NCBI GenBank assembly: GCA_021646415.1
Contig: SOEU01000013.1
Coordinates: forward strand, 1-64,000
From: Candidatus Brocadia sp.
Lineage (GTDB): Bacteria; Planctomycetota; Brocadiia; Brocadiales; Brocadiaceae
Direction of reading: 5' to 3'
DNA: 64,000 bases
The notes under the pieces are model-generated. The model saw only the letters and a list, made by a program, of their open reading frames with translations, searched no databases and was not told the origin of the DNA. Both the position numbers and the translations under genes were made by a program. Shown in pieces: positions 7,968 through 17,563 of the stretch; the stretch's first letter is position 1; each line of letters starts with the position of its first letter.

Positions 7968-9317
7968 CTATACAGTAACACGCTTCCATCTCCCTTTTTT
8001 ATACATGATATAGATGGCAATGGCACGGATAATCCAGTCAACTGCCGCACCAAACCATATCCCTGCCAGTCCCCATTTGAGCGTAATGCCAAAGAGATAG
8101 GCCAGGGGGACGTGGAGACACAAAGTGCCTGCGATGGTAACAATCATAGGACTTATAGTATCGCCGGCACCACGGAGACCACCGGCATAAACCATATATA
8201 CGGCTAAAGCTGGTTGCTCAATGGCTGCGACCATTACGCAAGCTGCAGAAAGAGAAAGTACGCTGGACTCTGGCTTGAAAATCATGGCCATTTGGCTGGG
8301 AAATACCAGGAAGATTACGGCAAAGAAACCCATTAAGCCAAGGGCAAAATAGCAACTGCGTTTCATGCTGAGGAGTGCCAGGTCAACATTCCTTGCACCG
8401 AGACTTTGTCCTACCAAAGTAGCTGTTGATACCGCCAGTGCAAACCCCGGCATGAAAGAGATCGATTCAATCCGAACGGCAATTTGATGCGCAGCTAGTG
8501 GTACGGTTCCGAGAATCGTTACAATTTTGGTGAAGAACAAGAACCCCATCTGTGTTAAGAAGGCATCAATGGCTGCAGGGATGGAGATACGGAATATCCT
8601 TTGTAAGGATTCGATATGTATCCGAACTAAATGATGTATACGGATCTGTAAGATACACTTCCCTGCAAAGAGTTTTGTTATTAGTAAGCATGTTCCGATA
8701 GTATACGCAAGAGCTGTGGCCCACGCCACTCCGGAAACACCCAATTTGGGAAAAGGTCCTATGCCAAAGATTAATAACCAGTTAAACAGGATATTGATGC
8801 AATTGATAGTGAGTGTTACCTTCATCGGTGTCCTCGTATCACCTGCTCCACGCAGGACACCGCTGCATGCAAGGATAACGAGGCGAAATACCAGGAACCC
8901 CCCAACAATCTGGAGATAATCCGTACCGAGATCTGCGACATGGGGTTCTGCACTCATCAGGAGTAAAATTTTATTTGCAAAAAATATCAAAAAAGGTGTA
9001 ACCACCAGCCCCATTATGAGTGACATGAGGATTGCCTGTGCTCCAACTATCTGAGCTCGATCCTTTTCATTTGCACCGACATGCCTTGCAACAATACTGG
9101 CCGAACCAACATTGAGAGAGGAGAAGACCATGGAGATAATAAAAAAGAGAGTGCCTGCCAGACCTACAGCAGCAATGGCATTTGTTCCCAGGCGTCCCAC
9201 CATGATCGTATCCGAGACAAAGACGCTCATATGCAGGATATTTTCAATAGCTACCGGGATGCACAGTTTGAAAATGTTTTTATTAAGATTTTTTTCTGTG
9301 AGGTCGAGCGGATGCAT
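7968..9317 (-). CDS. MATE family efflux transporter
   Basis: A 449-residue protein with about twelve membrane segments in two homologous halves. The N-terminal half has DTIMVGRLGTNAIAAVGLAG and the second half ETLVGQSLGA-like spacing (STATLVGQSLGARN), both typical of NorM/DinF-type exporters that couple Na+ or H+ influx to drug or metabolite export. The start has only a weak, distant AAGGA, so it could lie a few codons away. It is convergent with the sensor-like gene and has no linked regulator. Confidence 0.9.
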   Translation of the reverse strand: MHPLDLTEKNLNKNIFKLCIPVAIENILHMSVFVSDTIMVGRLGTNAIAAVGLAGTLFFIISMVFSSLNVGSASIVARHVGANEKDRAQIVGAQAILMSLIMGLVVTPFLIFFANKILLLMSAEPHVADLGTDYLQIVGGFLVFRLVILACSGVLRGAGDTRTPMKVTLTINCINILFNWLLIFGIGPFPKLGVSGVAWATALAYTIGTCLLITKLFAGKCILQIRIHHLVRIHIESLQRIFRISIPAAIDAFLTQMGFLFFTKIVTILGTVPLAAHQIAVRIESISFMPGFALAVSTATLVGQSLGARNVDLALLSMKRSCYFALGLMGFFAVIFLVFPSQMAMIFKPESSVLSLSAACVMVAAIEQPALAVYMVYAGGLRGAGDTISPMIVTIAGTLCLHVPLAYLFGITLKWGLAGIWFGAAVDWIIRAIAIYIMYKKGRWKRVTV

Positions 9318-9717
9318 GGAAATTGAAATTATTGGTTCCTTTGCAAGCGTAACGCTGTAGCAAACATTGTAAAACTTTTTGCAAATTTTACCCCTCTTAG
9401 ATTCTCCCCTTGCGAAGGGGGAAAAGAGAGGGGTTACACCTTCGCTGCGTTACGGTATTATAAATATAAAAATAAAAAATCAAAATGCAAAATGGCGGGT
9501 CAAAATAGAAAGATAAGCCCAGAAAACAACATTATTGCAATATTCTTGAAATAATCAGGTGTGAATGAGTTAACCAAAGGGATACTTCCGGTAATTGTGT
9601 GAAGGAAGTGTAACCACAGGCTTTAATCTGTGAACGTACAGCAGGCAAAGTTTCGTTTTCCGAAATGCTCAGTTTTTCCAAGGTATTGCATGATTGAGTC
9701 TGATCTTTTGACCATAT
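9318..9717. other. Intergenic with a C-rich/G-rich hairpin
   Basis: An imperfect hairpin lies at about 9389-9436: TTACCCCTCT pairs with AGAGGGGTTA and an inner CCCCTT with AAGGGG. Similar CCCCTC-type hairpins recur near 16650, 44755, 47728 and 52275. No gene is supported. Confidence 0.4.
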
Positions 9718-10962
9718 TTAGAACATAGGTAACATCTTGGGAACCACGATAATGCCTTTTTCAGTAATTGTAAACTGCCCGGCATCTTCTTCCGGATTAT
9801 ATCCGATTTGTTTTCCATCCGGGACTATTACAAATTTATCAATGATGGTATTTCGAATTTTGACGTTTTTACCGATCCTCACTCCCTCCATGATAATTGA
9901 ATCGTAGATTTCGGAATGATTTTCAATCCTCACATTTGGTGAAATAACTGATCTCTCCACATGGGCGCCACTAATAATACAACCATTGGAAACCAGAGAA
10001 TTCATGACCGTACCGCATCTTCCACCAGGAAATAATTCTGAAAACACGGTCTTTGCAGGTGGAAACTGTTTATGATACGTACGAATTGGCCAGGACTTGT
10101 CGTACAGATTAAAGATAGGTTCTATCTGGATAAGGTCCATATTCGCATCCCAGTATGCATCAAGCGTCCCTATGTCTCTCCAATACTTAACGGCCTTATT
10201 GTTTTTATCATTAAATATATATGCAAACAAACGGCCTTCATGAATCATCGTCGGAATAATGTTCTTCCCGAAATCATGGATGGTATCTTTTTTGGCATCT
10301 TCAATTACCCGTTTTACCAATACTTCCGTATTGAACAGATAAATTCCCATAGACACCAGCGCTATGTTTGGATTTGAGGGCATTGATTGTGGATGTGCTG
10401 GTTTTTCCACAAAGTCCACAATTTTTTGATCGTTATTTATACTTACGATCCCAAAACGATTCGCCTCGTTTAATGGCACTTCAATACAGGGCACCGTGAC
10501 GTCTGCTTTCTTCGATTCGTGAAATTCTATCAATTCACGGTAATCCATTTTATAAATATGGTCACCTGCTAAGATCAAAACCTTTTCTGGTCGTTCTCTT
10601 TCCAACACATAGATATTTTGATATACGGCATCAGCTGTTCCCTGATACCACAAATCACTTGTTCTCTTTTGTGGTGGTATACCTTCTATAAACTCTTCTA
10701 ATTCATAATTATTTATATTCCACCCAATTCTTAGATGTCTATCCAGGGAATAGGATTTGTACTGTGTCAATACGCAAATCTTCTTCAAACCAGAGTTAAG
10801 ACAGTTACTTAAGGGAAAATCAATAATACGATAAATACCACCGAAAGGAACCGCAGGTTTTGCTCTGTCTCTCGTCAGAGGATAGAGTCGTTCACCCTGC
10901 CCGCCAGCCAGTAACATCACAAGTACTTTTCTGGACATTTCATGAATAAAAAGATTGGACAT
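9718..10962 (-). CDS. glgC: Glucose-1-phosphate adenylyltransferase (ADP-glucose pyrophosphorylase)
   Basis: Makes ADP-glucose from ATP and glucose-1-phosphate, the committed step of bacterial glycogen synthesis. The N-terminal nucleotidyltransferase domain has LAGGQGERLYPLTRDRAKPA at 18-37 and LAGDHIYKMDY near 135. The C-terminal third is a left-handed beta-helix with hexapeptide repeats (about 310-400). Length (414) fits. The in-frame Met9 (MSRKVLVMLLAGG) is an equally plausible start, because neither has a clear Shine-Dalgarno. It is the last gene of the polA-coaE-rho-glgC run, 12 bases after rho. Confidence 0.93.
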   Translation of the reverse strand: MSNLFIHEMSRKVLVMLLAGGQGERLYPLTRDRAKPAVPFGGIYRIIDFPLSNCLNSGLKKICVLTQYKSYSLDRHLRIGWNINNYELEEFIEGIPPQKRTSDLWYQGTADAVYQNIYVLERERPEKVLILAGDHIYKMDYRELIEFHESKKADVTVPCIEVPLNEANRFGIVSINNDQKIVDFVEKPAHPQSMPSNPNIALVSMGIYLFNTEVLVKRVIEDAKKDTIHDFGKNIIPTMIHEGRLFAYIFNDKNNKAVKYWRDIGTLDAYWDANMDLIQIEPIFNLYDKSWPIRTYHKQFPPAKTVFSELFPGGRCGTVMNSLVSNGCIISGAHVERSVISPNVRIENHSEIYDSIIMEGVRIGKNVKIRNTIIDKFVIVPDGKQIGYNPEEDAGQFTITEKGIIVVPKMLPMF

Positions 10963-10974
10963 AATGAAAAATAA

Positions 10975-12309
10975 TTATGTGATGTTCATTGTCATAAGGA
11001 ATTCGGCATTGGTCTTTGTCTTTGCCAGCCTGTTTTTAAGTAATTCCATGGCTTCTATGGGATTCATTTCATTGAGTACCTTTCGAAGCATCCACATGCG
11101 TTTAATCTCTTCTGCATTTACAATTAACTCTTCTTTCCGTGTACCGGAATGAGTAATGTCAATGGCCGGGAATAGTCTGCGATCTGCTAATTTTCTGTCC
11201 AGATGGAGTTCCATGTTGCCTGTGCCTTTAAACTCCTCAAAGATAACTTCGTCCATCCTGCTTCCGGTATCAATCAATGCTGTTGCAATGATCGTAAGAC
11301 TGCCACCTTCTTCAATATTTCTTGCTGCGCCAAAAAACCTCTTCGGTTTTTGGAGTGCACTGGCATCCACACCACCGGAAAGGATCTTTCCGCTGTGAGG
11401 AACTTCGGTGTTGTATGCCCTTGCCAATCTGGTAATGGAATCGAGTAAAACGACGACGTCTCTGCCGTATTCTACCATTCGCTTGGCTTTTTCAATCACC
11501 ATTTCAGCAACCTGAATATGTCTGCTTGCAGGTTCGTCAAAGGTTGAGCCAATGACTTCAGCTTCAACCGATCGATCCATATCGGTTACCTCTTCGGGCC
11601 TTTCGTCAATCAAAAGGATAATCAAATATACTTCGGGATGGTTCTTGGTAATGCTGTTGGCGATTTTTTGTAACAGCACGGTTTTACCCGTTCGCGGGGG
11701 TGCTACGATTAAACCCCTTTGACCTTTTCCAATAGGGGTAACAAGGTCCATAATCCTTGTTTCAAGTTCTGTTGAGCTTTTCTCTAAAAAGAGTCTTTCG
11801 TGGGGATGTAAAGGTGTCAGGTCATCAAAGACAATCTTTTCGCCCATAATCTCCGGATTTTCAAAATTAATAGCCTCTACCCGCAGTAAGGCAAAATACC
11901 TTTCCGTATCCTTTGGGGGCCTGATTTGCCCGGATACTACAGCGCCTGTCCTGATGCCAAACCGACGGATCTGAGAAGGAGAGATGTAGATGTCATCCGG
12001 ACAAGGTAAGTAATTGTAATCCGGTGACCGTAAGAAGCCAAATCCTTCAGGAAGTACCTCTACAACACCTTCTCCGTACATAAGCCCATTCTGATTGACT
12101 CTTTCTTTCAGAATTTTGAAAATCAGATCTTGTTTCTTCATTCCGGTATATTCTTTAATACCTTCTCTTTTTGCGGTTTCCTGCAATTCCTTAATGGTCA
12201 TTTTTTGCAATTCTGTAATATGCATCTCGCCACGTTTGATTTCCTCGTATTTTTCATTTGTTTCCTGATCAACAACCACAGGTTCTTTTTTACTGTTTGT
12301 TACTGCCAT
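10975..12309 (-). CDS. rho: Transcription termination factor Rho
   Basis: An RNA-dependent ATPase that releases transcripts. Residues about 30-75 are the Rho N-terminal helical domain, about 80-150 the cold-shock-like RNA-binding domain ([19 protein letters not shown]), and the rest the RecA-like motor with Walker A APPRTGKT near 203-210 and Walker B-like [17 protein letters not shown] lysine/glutamate-rich N-terminal lead of about 25 residues precedes the canonical start. Length 444 is normal. It lies 26 bases after coaE with a good AGGAGG upstream of the ATG. Confidence 0.95.
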   Translation of the reverse strand: MAVTNSKKEPVVVDQETNEKYEEIKRGEMHITELQKMTIKELQETAKREGIKEYTGMKKQDLIFKILKERVNQNGLMYGEGVVEVLPEGFGFLRSPDYNYLPCPDDIYISPSQIRRFGIRTGAVVSGQIRPPKDTERYFALLRVEAINFENPEIMGEKIVFDDLTPLHPHERLFLEKSSTELETRIMDLVTPIGKGQRGLIVAPPRTGKTVLLQKIANSITKNHPEVYLIILLIDERPEEVTDMDRSVEAEVIGSTFDEPASRHIQVAEMVIEKAKRMVEYGRDVVVLLDSITRLARAYNTEVPHSGKILSGGVDASALQKPKRFFGAARNIEEGGSLTIIATALIDTGSRMDEVIFEEFKGTGNMELHLDRKLADRRLFPAIDITHSGTRKEELIVNAEEIKRMWMLRKVLNEMNPIEAMELLKNRLAKTKTNAEFLMTMNIT

Positions 12310-12335
12310 AAATTTTTCCTCCTAGAATTTTAGAA

Positions 12336-12947
12336 TTAATTTTTTTCTATGTAAAGTTGCCAGAATTCTTTTATCTGTCTGAAAGTGTTATCTTCCGTAA
12401 AATTATTGTCAACGATATAATCTGCTTTTTTTCTCTTATCTTCCAAAGTCATTTGGAAACGCTCCCTTCTTTCCAGTTCACCATCCTGCCAATGCCTGCA
12501 GATTTTGCTTCGGCTTACTCTGTGATCTTTTCCTGTGTTTACAAAGATAATAAGATCACATATCAATGAAAGATCGGATTCCTCCAATAGCGCTGCATCG
12601 ATTACCATGGCTTTCCGACGTCCCCGTTTTTCTATTTCGGCGACCCTGGATCGTATCTGTTCGATGACAATGGGGTGTAAGATGTTGCAGAGGTCGTCTA
12701 AAAAGGTCTTGTCTTGAAACACAATCTCCGAAAGCCGGGAACGATCGATCTTGCCATAGTTGTCTTGTATAGTGATTCCGAAACTTTTGATGATTTTATC
12801 TTTCACCTCTTTTACAAGGAAAAGCCTATGGCATATCTCGTCGGCATCGATAATCTCCGCTCCCAATGAGGCAAGCATACGGGCTACCGTACTTTTTCCG
12901 CTTGATATGCCGCCTGTTATGCCGATGATCTTTGGTTTCGTGCTCAC
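12336..12947 (-). CDS. coaE: Dephospho-CoA kinase
   Basis: Catalyses the last step of coenzyme A synthesis, phosphorylating the 3'-OH of dephospho-CoA. The P-loop GITGGISSGKST is at about 9-20, followed by the family's IIDADEICHRL and VIDAALLEE strands. Length 203 matches. Its ATG overlaps the polA stop by 4 bases, indicating translational coupling, an arrangement common in many bacteria. Confidence 0.93.
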   Translation of the reverse strand: MSTKPKIIGITGGISSGKSTVARMLASLGAEIIDADEICHRLFLVKEVKDKIIKSFGITIQDNYGKIDRSRLSEIVFQDKTFLDDLCNILHPIVIEQIRSRVAEIEKRGRRKAMVIDAALLEESDLSLICDLIIFVNTGKDHRVSRSKICRHWQDGELERRERFQMTLEDKRKKADYIVDNNFTEDNTFRQIKEFWQLYIEKN

Positions 12948-15610
12948 TCTGCTTCCATCCAGTTTTTCCCAATCTTCATGTTCACCCTGATCGGAACGTT
13001 CAGGGTAACCGCATGACCCATTTCCGCCTGTACCATGGAACGTGTAGGTTCTAAGGTGTTTTCCTTTACCTCAAAGAGCAATTCATCGTGTATTTGAAGC
13101 AACATCTTTGCCTCGTAGTCAGTATTTTTCAACCGTGCGTGGATCTTATTCATTGCAATCTTTATCAAATCAGCTGCAGAACCCTGAATAATCGTATTGA
13201 CTGCGATGCGTTCCGACAGGTTTCTACGTTTTTTGTCTGTGGAATGAAGATCAGGTATAGGCCGTTTTCTGTTTAACAGTGTTTTTACGTAACCACATGC
13301 CCTCGCTTCTTCTATGACATTGTCTCTAAATCTTTTTACACCCTGATATAAACCAAAATAGGCATTAATGAACTCCCGTGCCTCTTCCAGAGATAGTCCA
13401 GTATCTCTGGAAAGCCCAAATTCACTCAGTCCGTAAACTATTCCAAAATTGACCGCCTTTGCATTTCGTCTCATTTCCGGAGTTACGTGTTCTATGGGAA
13501 CACCATAAATAGAAGAAGCAACAGCCGAATGGATGTCTTTGTCCTGATGGAATGCTGTCGTCAAAGCCGCATCTTTGGAAAAATGTGCAAGGATGCGTAA
13601 CTCGATTTGTGAATAATCTGCCGATAAAAATACCGTGTCCTTCCGGGAAGGGATAAATGCACGTCGGATTTGTTTTCCAGCATCTGTCCGAATCGGAATA
13701 TTTTGAAGATTTGGTTCGCTGCTACTGAGACGTCCCGTAGCTGTTACTGTCTGATTAAATGAGGTATGCACGCGACCTGTATTTGGGTTTATCATACCTG
13801 GCAAGGCATCGACGTACGTATTCTTTAATTTTGTAAGCTGCCGGTATTCAAGTACTAACCTGGGCAGGGTGTGCTGCCAGGCAAGGGTTGTCAGCACATT
13901 TGCATCTGTTGATAACCCTGTCTTAGTACGTCTTAACTGTGGCAATTCGAGTTTTTCAAAGAGGATCTCACTCAGCTGCCTGGGTGAACTGATATTGAAC
14001 TCATGCCCGGCTAAAGCATAGATTTCCTTTTCAAGTTGCTGTAATCTCCCGGTCAAATTGCAGGACATCTCCTTTAAAACAGAGGTATCCAGACATATCC
14101 CATTCCATTCCATTTCAGCCAAAACGTAAATTAAGGGGATCTCTACCTTATGGAGTAAAAGCAACAGTTCTTCTTCTCTGAGACGGGGTTCCATGACACT
14201 GGCTAAACGAAATGTGATATCAGCATCCTGACAAGCGTATTGACAGACCTTAGCGACATCTATCCGATCCATTGTAATTTGTTCTCTTCCGGATCCTATC
14301 AACTCTGATATGGTTATTGTTTTATACGATAGATATTCAAAGGCGATATCGTCCAGGTTATGGTTTCTTTTTATTGGATTAAGGAGATAGGAAGCAATCA
14401 TGGTATCAAATACAATTCCCTGTAAGAGAATGGTATTATTTCTCAGTACGAGGAGGTCGTATTTAATATTTTGTCCAATTTTCTTGACGTTTTCATCTTC
14501 TAAAATGAGTCGAATTTTTGATAATACTATATCTTTATCTAAACATTCTGTTCCTTCCGGTGCCATCAAAGGTATGTAATACGCTTCTCTTTCCTGCCAG
14601 GAAAAAGAAATACCTACGATCTTTGCTTTGAGGGGTTCGGTGCCGGTTGTTTCTAAATCTAAGGCAAATACCTTTTGTTCCTTTAGTTGGTCAAAGAATT
14701 CATGAAATTTTTCGAGTGTATTTATAAGGTGGTATCGGGTTTCTTCGTTCTTCGCCGTTGCGACCATATCCGTAAGAAGGGTATTAAATCCTAATTTTCT
14801 GAAGAGTTTTTTTAATTCTGTACTTTTGGTATCATTTAACTTGCAGGCATTCATATCAAACGGTATAGGGATGTCACTATAAAGCTTCAGGAGTTTCTCA
14901 GAAAGCCTGGCCTGGTCTGCAAATACTCTTAAATTTTCTTGCCTCTTCTTTCCTGTAATGTTATTGATATTGGCAAGAACGGATTGCAGCGAGCCCCATT
15001 TCTGGATAAGTTCCAGCGCTGTCTTGTCACCGATACCAGGCACCCCAGGTACATTGTCTGAGGCATCTCCTGAGAGGGCAAGGACGTCTACTACCTGCTC
15101 TGGCCGTATGCCTTTTTCTTTGAGAAGGACGTCCTGATCAATCATCAAACCTTTCTTTGTATTCAATATTTTTACGCGTGGACTTAATAATTGTTCCATG
15201 TCTTTATCTGAGGTTACTATAACAATTTCGACAGGTTTGTCGGATAGTAATTTTACCAGGGTACTGATTACATCATCTGCTTCATATCCTTTGGCTGCAT
15301 AAACGGGAATGTTATGTGCCCTGACAATTTTATAAATCAGTGGAATTTGTACCTGTAATTCATCGGGTGTCGGCTTACGGTTTGCCTTATACTCACGGTA
15401 ACTATGATGCCTGTGGGTAATCCATTTCGTATCAAAAGCAACAACTACGTATTCAGGATGATGCTCCCTGATCAGCCTCTGCAGCATCCTCGTGAATCCG
15501 TATACTGCATTTGCTGGTTTTCCTTCGGGCGTTGTAAGTCTTGCCGTGATGGCATAAAAAGCCTGGTAACAGTGTGAATGACCATCGATGATAAAGAATC
15601 GCTCTGACAT
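12944..15610 (-). CDS. polA: DNA polymerase I
   Basis: Full-length 888-residue enzyme for gap filling and Okazaki primer removal. The 5'-3' exonuclease occupies about 1-290 (GYEADDVIST, VTSDKDMEQL). The 3'-5' proofreading domain, about 305-490, looks active because it keeps DLET, GQNIKYDLLVL and the YACQDAD motif. The polymerase domain has motif A DYSQIELR, motif B RRNAKAVNFGIVYG and motif C IHDELLFE. It is the first gene of the leftward run polA-coaE-rho-glgC, with about 560 bases of non-coding DNA upstream. The start has only a weak GAGA ribosome site. Confidence 0.96.
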   Translation of the reverse strand: MSERFFIIDGHSHCYQAFYAITARLTTPEGKPANAVYGFTRMLQRLIREHHPEYVVVAFDTKWITHRHHSYREYKANRKPTPDELQVQIPLIYKIVRAHNIPVYAAKGYEADDVISTLVKLLSDKPVEIVIVTSDKDMEQLLSPRVKILNTKKGLMIDQDVLLKEKGIRPEQVVDVLALSGDASDNVPGVPGIGDKTALELIQKWGSLQSVLANINNITGKKRQENLRVFADQARLSEKLLKLYSDIPIPFDMNACKLNDTKSTELKKLFRKLGFNTLLTDMVATAKNEETRYHLINTLEKFHEFFDQLKEQKVFALDLETTGTEPLKAKIVGISFSWQEREAYYIPLMAPEGTECLDKDIVLSKIRLILEDENVKKIGQNIKYDLLVLRNNTILLQGIVFDTMIASYLLNPIKRNHNLDDIAFEYLSYKTITISELIGSGREQITMDRIDVAKVCQYACQDADITFRLASVMEPRLREEELLLLLHKVEIPLIYVLAEMEWNGICLDTSVLKEMSCNLTGRLQQLEKEIYALAGHEFNISSPRQLSEILFEKLELPQLRRTKTGLSTDANVLTTLAWQHTLPRLVLEYRQLTKLKNTYVDALPGMINPNTGRVHTSFNQTVTATGRLSSSEPNLQNIPIRTDAGKQIRRAFIPSRKDTVFLSADYSQIELRILAHFSKDAALTTAFHQDKDIHSAVASSIYGVPIEHVTPEMRRNAKAVNFGIVYGLSEFGLSRDTGLSLEEAREFINAYFGLYQGVKRFRDNVIEEARACGYVKTLLNRKRPIPDLHSTDKKRRNLSERIAVNTIIQGSAADLIKIAMNKIHARLKNTDYEAKMLLQIHDELLFEVKENTLEPTRSMVQAEMGHAVTLNVPIRVNMKIGKNWMEAE

Positions 15611-16175
15611 TCTCGGTTAGCGATGTAAAGCCTTGCGTACCATCAAACCAGTGATTTGCTCAGGAGCATCTGTAACAGAGACAGGCAATTGTTAGGCAAG
15701 ACAGGTTGCGGAGAAATACCGTAAAATTTATTTATAATTGTTCTTAAAACTGTAGAAAATCAAAATATTATAACTCTGCAATAAAGATACTGAAACTATT
15801 ATTTAAAGATGTTGGAAAATACCAGAACAAACTTAGGAAAGATTAGCTTACCGCTATGCTAACTTTAGGCTGGAAAACCTATCATTAACCAAAAAATTAT
15901 TATGGATAATTTTCATAAATAGTAACATCATTGAAAATTATTGTCAAGTTAAATAATAAATTTTATCTTATATATTTTAGTCCCAAACCCACAGGATTTC
16001 ACCCGATTTATATCGAGATTCAGAATACGTAATATATTTCAGATATTCCTTGAAAATATTTGCGTGAGGTGTTATCCTTTGTCTTTTTATGAAGATCCTT
16101 TTTAATCTTTGAAGAACGAAAATTGTCTCAAGCCTTCATCTTGAACAGTTCATTCCGAATATACTCGAAACGGGT
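15611..16175. other. AT-rich intergenic region upstream of polA
   Basis: About 560 bases with no supportable gene. A short hairpin (TTAGC-10-GCTAA) occurs near 15844-15863. Promoters for leftward polA are expected here, but I cannot single one out with confidence. Confidence 0.3.
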
Positions 16176-16251
16176 GGCGGTGTAGCTCAGTTGGTAGAGC
16201 AGCGGACTCATAAGCCGCGCGTCGGGGGTTCAACTCCCTCCACCGCTACCA
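16176..16251 (+). tRNA. tRNA with CAT anticodon (tRNA-Met or tRNA-Ile2)
   Basis: A 76-base cloverleaf including encoded CCA. Acceptor GGCGGTG pairs with CACCGCT (one G-U), the D arm is GCTC...GAGC, and the anticodon arm GCGGA-CTCATAA-GCCGC has CAT at 16209-16211 and an A-G apposition closing the loop. The T arm is GGGGG-TTCAACT-CCCTC. It lacks the 1-72 mismatch of initiators. Elongator Met and lysidine-modified Ile2 cannot be separated by eye. Confidence 0.92.
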
Positions 16252-16439
16252 AAATCTGATACTCCCGGAGCCTTTTCCTGAGCAGATGCAATGACATAGG
16301 TATATTCCCAATCTCATGGTCATAAATTCTCACATCCTTTTTGCCAGTATTTCTGCTTGCCCATAAACGAGGATAGACATCGATTCGGTTCTGAAAAAGA
16401 CTCCTAAACAGGGCTACCTTCTCGTCGTACCAGAGGTCT
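16252..16439 (-). pseudogene. Relic resembling a TOTE-type primase domain
   Basis: One minus-strand frame reads LWYDEKVALFRSLFQNRIDV, then YPRLWASRNTGKK, and stays open to the edge of the tRNA gene. The pattern ALFRSLFxxRxDVYxRxW is what I know from the archaeo-eukaryotic primase part of TOTE conflict systems and related helicase-primase proteins. A TAA directly precedes the segment and the conserved catalytic parts are missing, so it is a fragment of about 60 codons. Its abutment to the 3' end of the tRNA suggests residue of an element integrated there. Recognition is by motif only. Confidence 0.4.
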
Positions 16440-16749
16440 TAGAGATACTTTCAAATGCGGACTATAAAATTTCACAAGCAATTTGCATTGATTATACTAA
16501 TTTATTCTCATATAATCATTTATAATCGGTAAACAATTAGTGGTATGGTTTATATTTTCCTTAGTAAAAAAATCTTTTCCCCGGTTTCATGAGAACAAGT
16601 TTTCGTAAGTTTTTATATTATCCTTTAAAACTAACTTAAGTTCGCTTTACTTCATCCCTCGTTCGCATGGGTATAAAGAGAGGGGTAATTTGGTTGCGGC
16701 GTAGCTGCGCTAAGAATTTTGCTAAACATAGCATAAAAGGAGGATTACT
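16440..16749. other. Intergenic, AT-rich, no gene seen
   Basis: About 300 bases with no supported ORF. It contains a decayed member of the CCCTC...GAGAGGGG hairpin type near 16653-16688, then the strong AAGGAGG (16738-16744) that fixes the TTG start of the following cyclophilin gene. Confidence 0.35.
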
Positions 16750-17322
16750 TTGAAGAAGATCGTAGCTATACTTATCATCGCTCTGTTTTGTGTTGCGCAA
16801 GCGGCTTGGGCGAATCCTTCAAGCCCCCGCGTTCGACTGGAAACCAATAAAGGTGCCATTATCCTGGAACTTGATTCAAAAGCTGCTCCGAAAACGGTTG
16901 AAAATTTTCTCTGCTATGTCAAGGATGGATTTTATAATGGTACCATCTTTCATCGGGTGATAAAAGGGTTTATGATACAGGGTGGAGGCTTAACTGATGA
17001 TATGCGGGAGAGACCTACAGGGTCCCCGATCGCAAATGAGGCTGACAATGGACTCAAAAACCGGCGCGGTACAGTGGCTATGGCACGCACCATGGATCCC
17101 CACTCCGCCACTGTCCAATTCTTTATCAACACCGTGGATAATGCTTTCCTTGACCATAAAGGGAAAACCACCAATGGCTGGGGCTATTGCGTATTTGGTA
17201 AAGTTGTAGAGGGTATGAATGTGGTGGATACGATTGAAAACCTGCCTACCACAACCAAGTCAGGATTTCAGGATGTTCCTACTTCTCCTGTCGTCATTGA
17301 AAAGGCAATGACGCAGGAATAA
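16750..17322 (+). CDS. Secreted peptidyl-prolyl cis-trans isomerase, cyclophilin type
   Basis: A 190-residue cyclophilin acting on proline peptide bonds in the periplasm. A signal peptide spans about 1-22 (ends AAWA). The core shows [13 protein letters not shown] with the catalytic arginine, and FFINTVDN with the substrate-pocket residues. The TTG start is preferred because AAGGAGG lies just upstream. The gene stands alone, between the tRNA and the J-domain gene. Confidence 0.92.
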   Translation: MKKIVAILIIALFCVAQAAWANPSSPRVRLETNKGAIILELDSKAAPKTVENFLCYVKDGFYNGTIFHRVIKGFMIQGGGLTDDMRERPTGSPIANEADNGLKNRRGTVAMARTMDPHSATVQFFINTVDNAFLDHKGKTTNGWGYCVFGKVVEGMNVVDTIENLPTTTKSGFQDVPTSPVVIEKAMTQE

Positions 17323-17367
17323 GTTTGCGAAAATGGGAGTATCTCTGTAAGAAGTAATAAAATTTGT

Positions 17368-17535
17368 ATGAAGGCAACCGATAATCAAGATGTGAAAGAA
17401 ATTGATGAAGCCAATTGGGTAAAATGTACTGCGATGATTAAAGGGAATATAATGAACGACTTAAATAATCTGACATATACACGTCATCACAAGAAATGCA
17501 ATTCTCCCAATCACTTCGAGCTGACATCTTCATAA
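17368..17535 (+). CDS. Possible small protein, 55 residues, unsupported by homology
   Basis: An ATG-initiated frame of 55 codons in the gap between the cyclophilin and J-domain genes. There is no clear ribosome binding site, no membrane segment and no motif I recognise, although it has two cysteines and a basic RHHKK patch. It may be chance. Confidence 0.15.
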   Translation: MKATDNQDVKEIDEANWVKCTAMIKGNIMNDLNNLTYTRHHKKCNSPNHFELTSS

Positions 17536-17563
17536 TGCAAACCTTCTTTTATCGCTTATTCAT

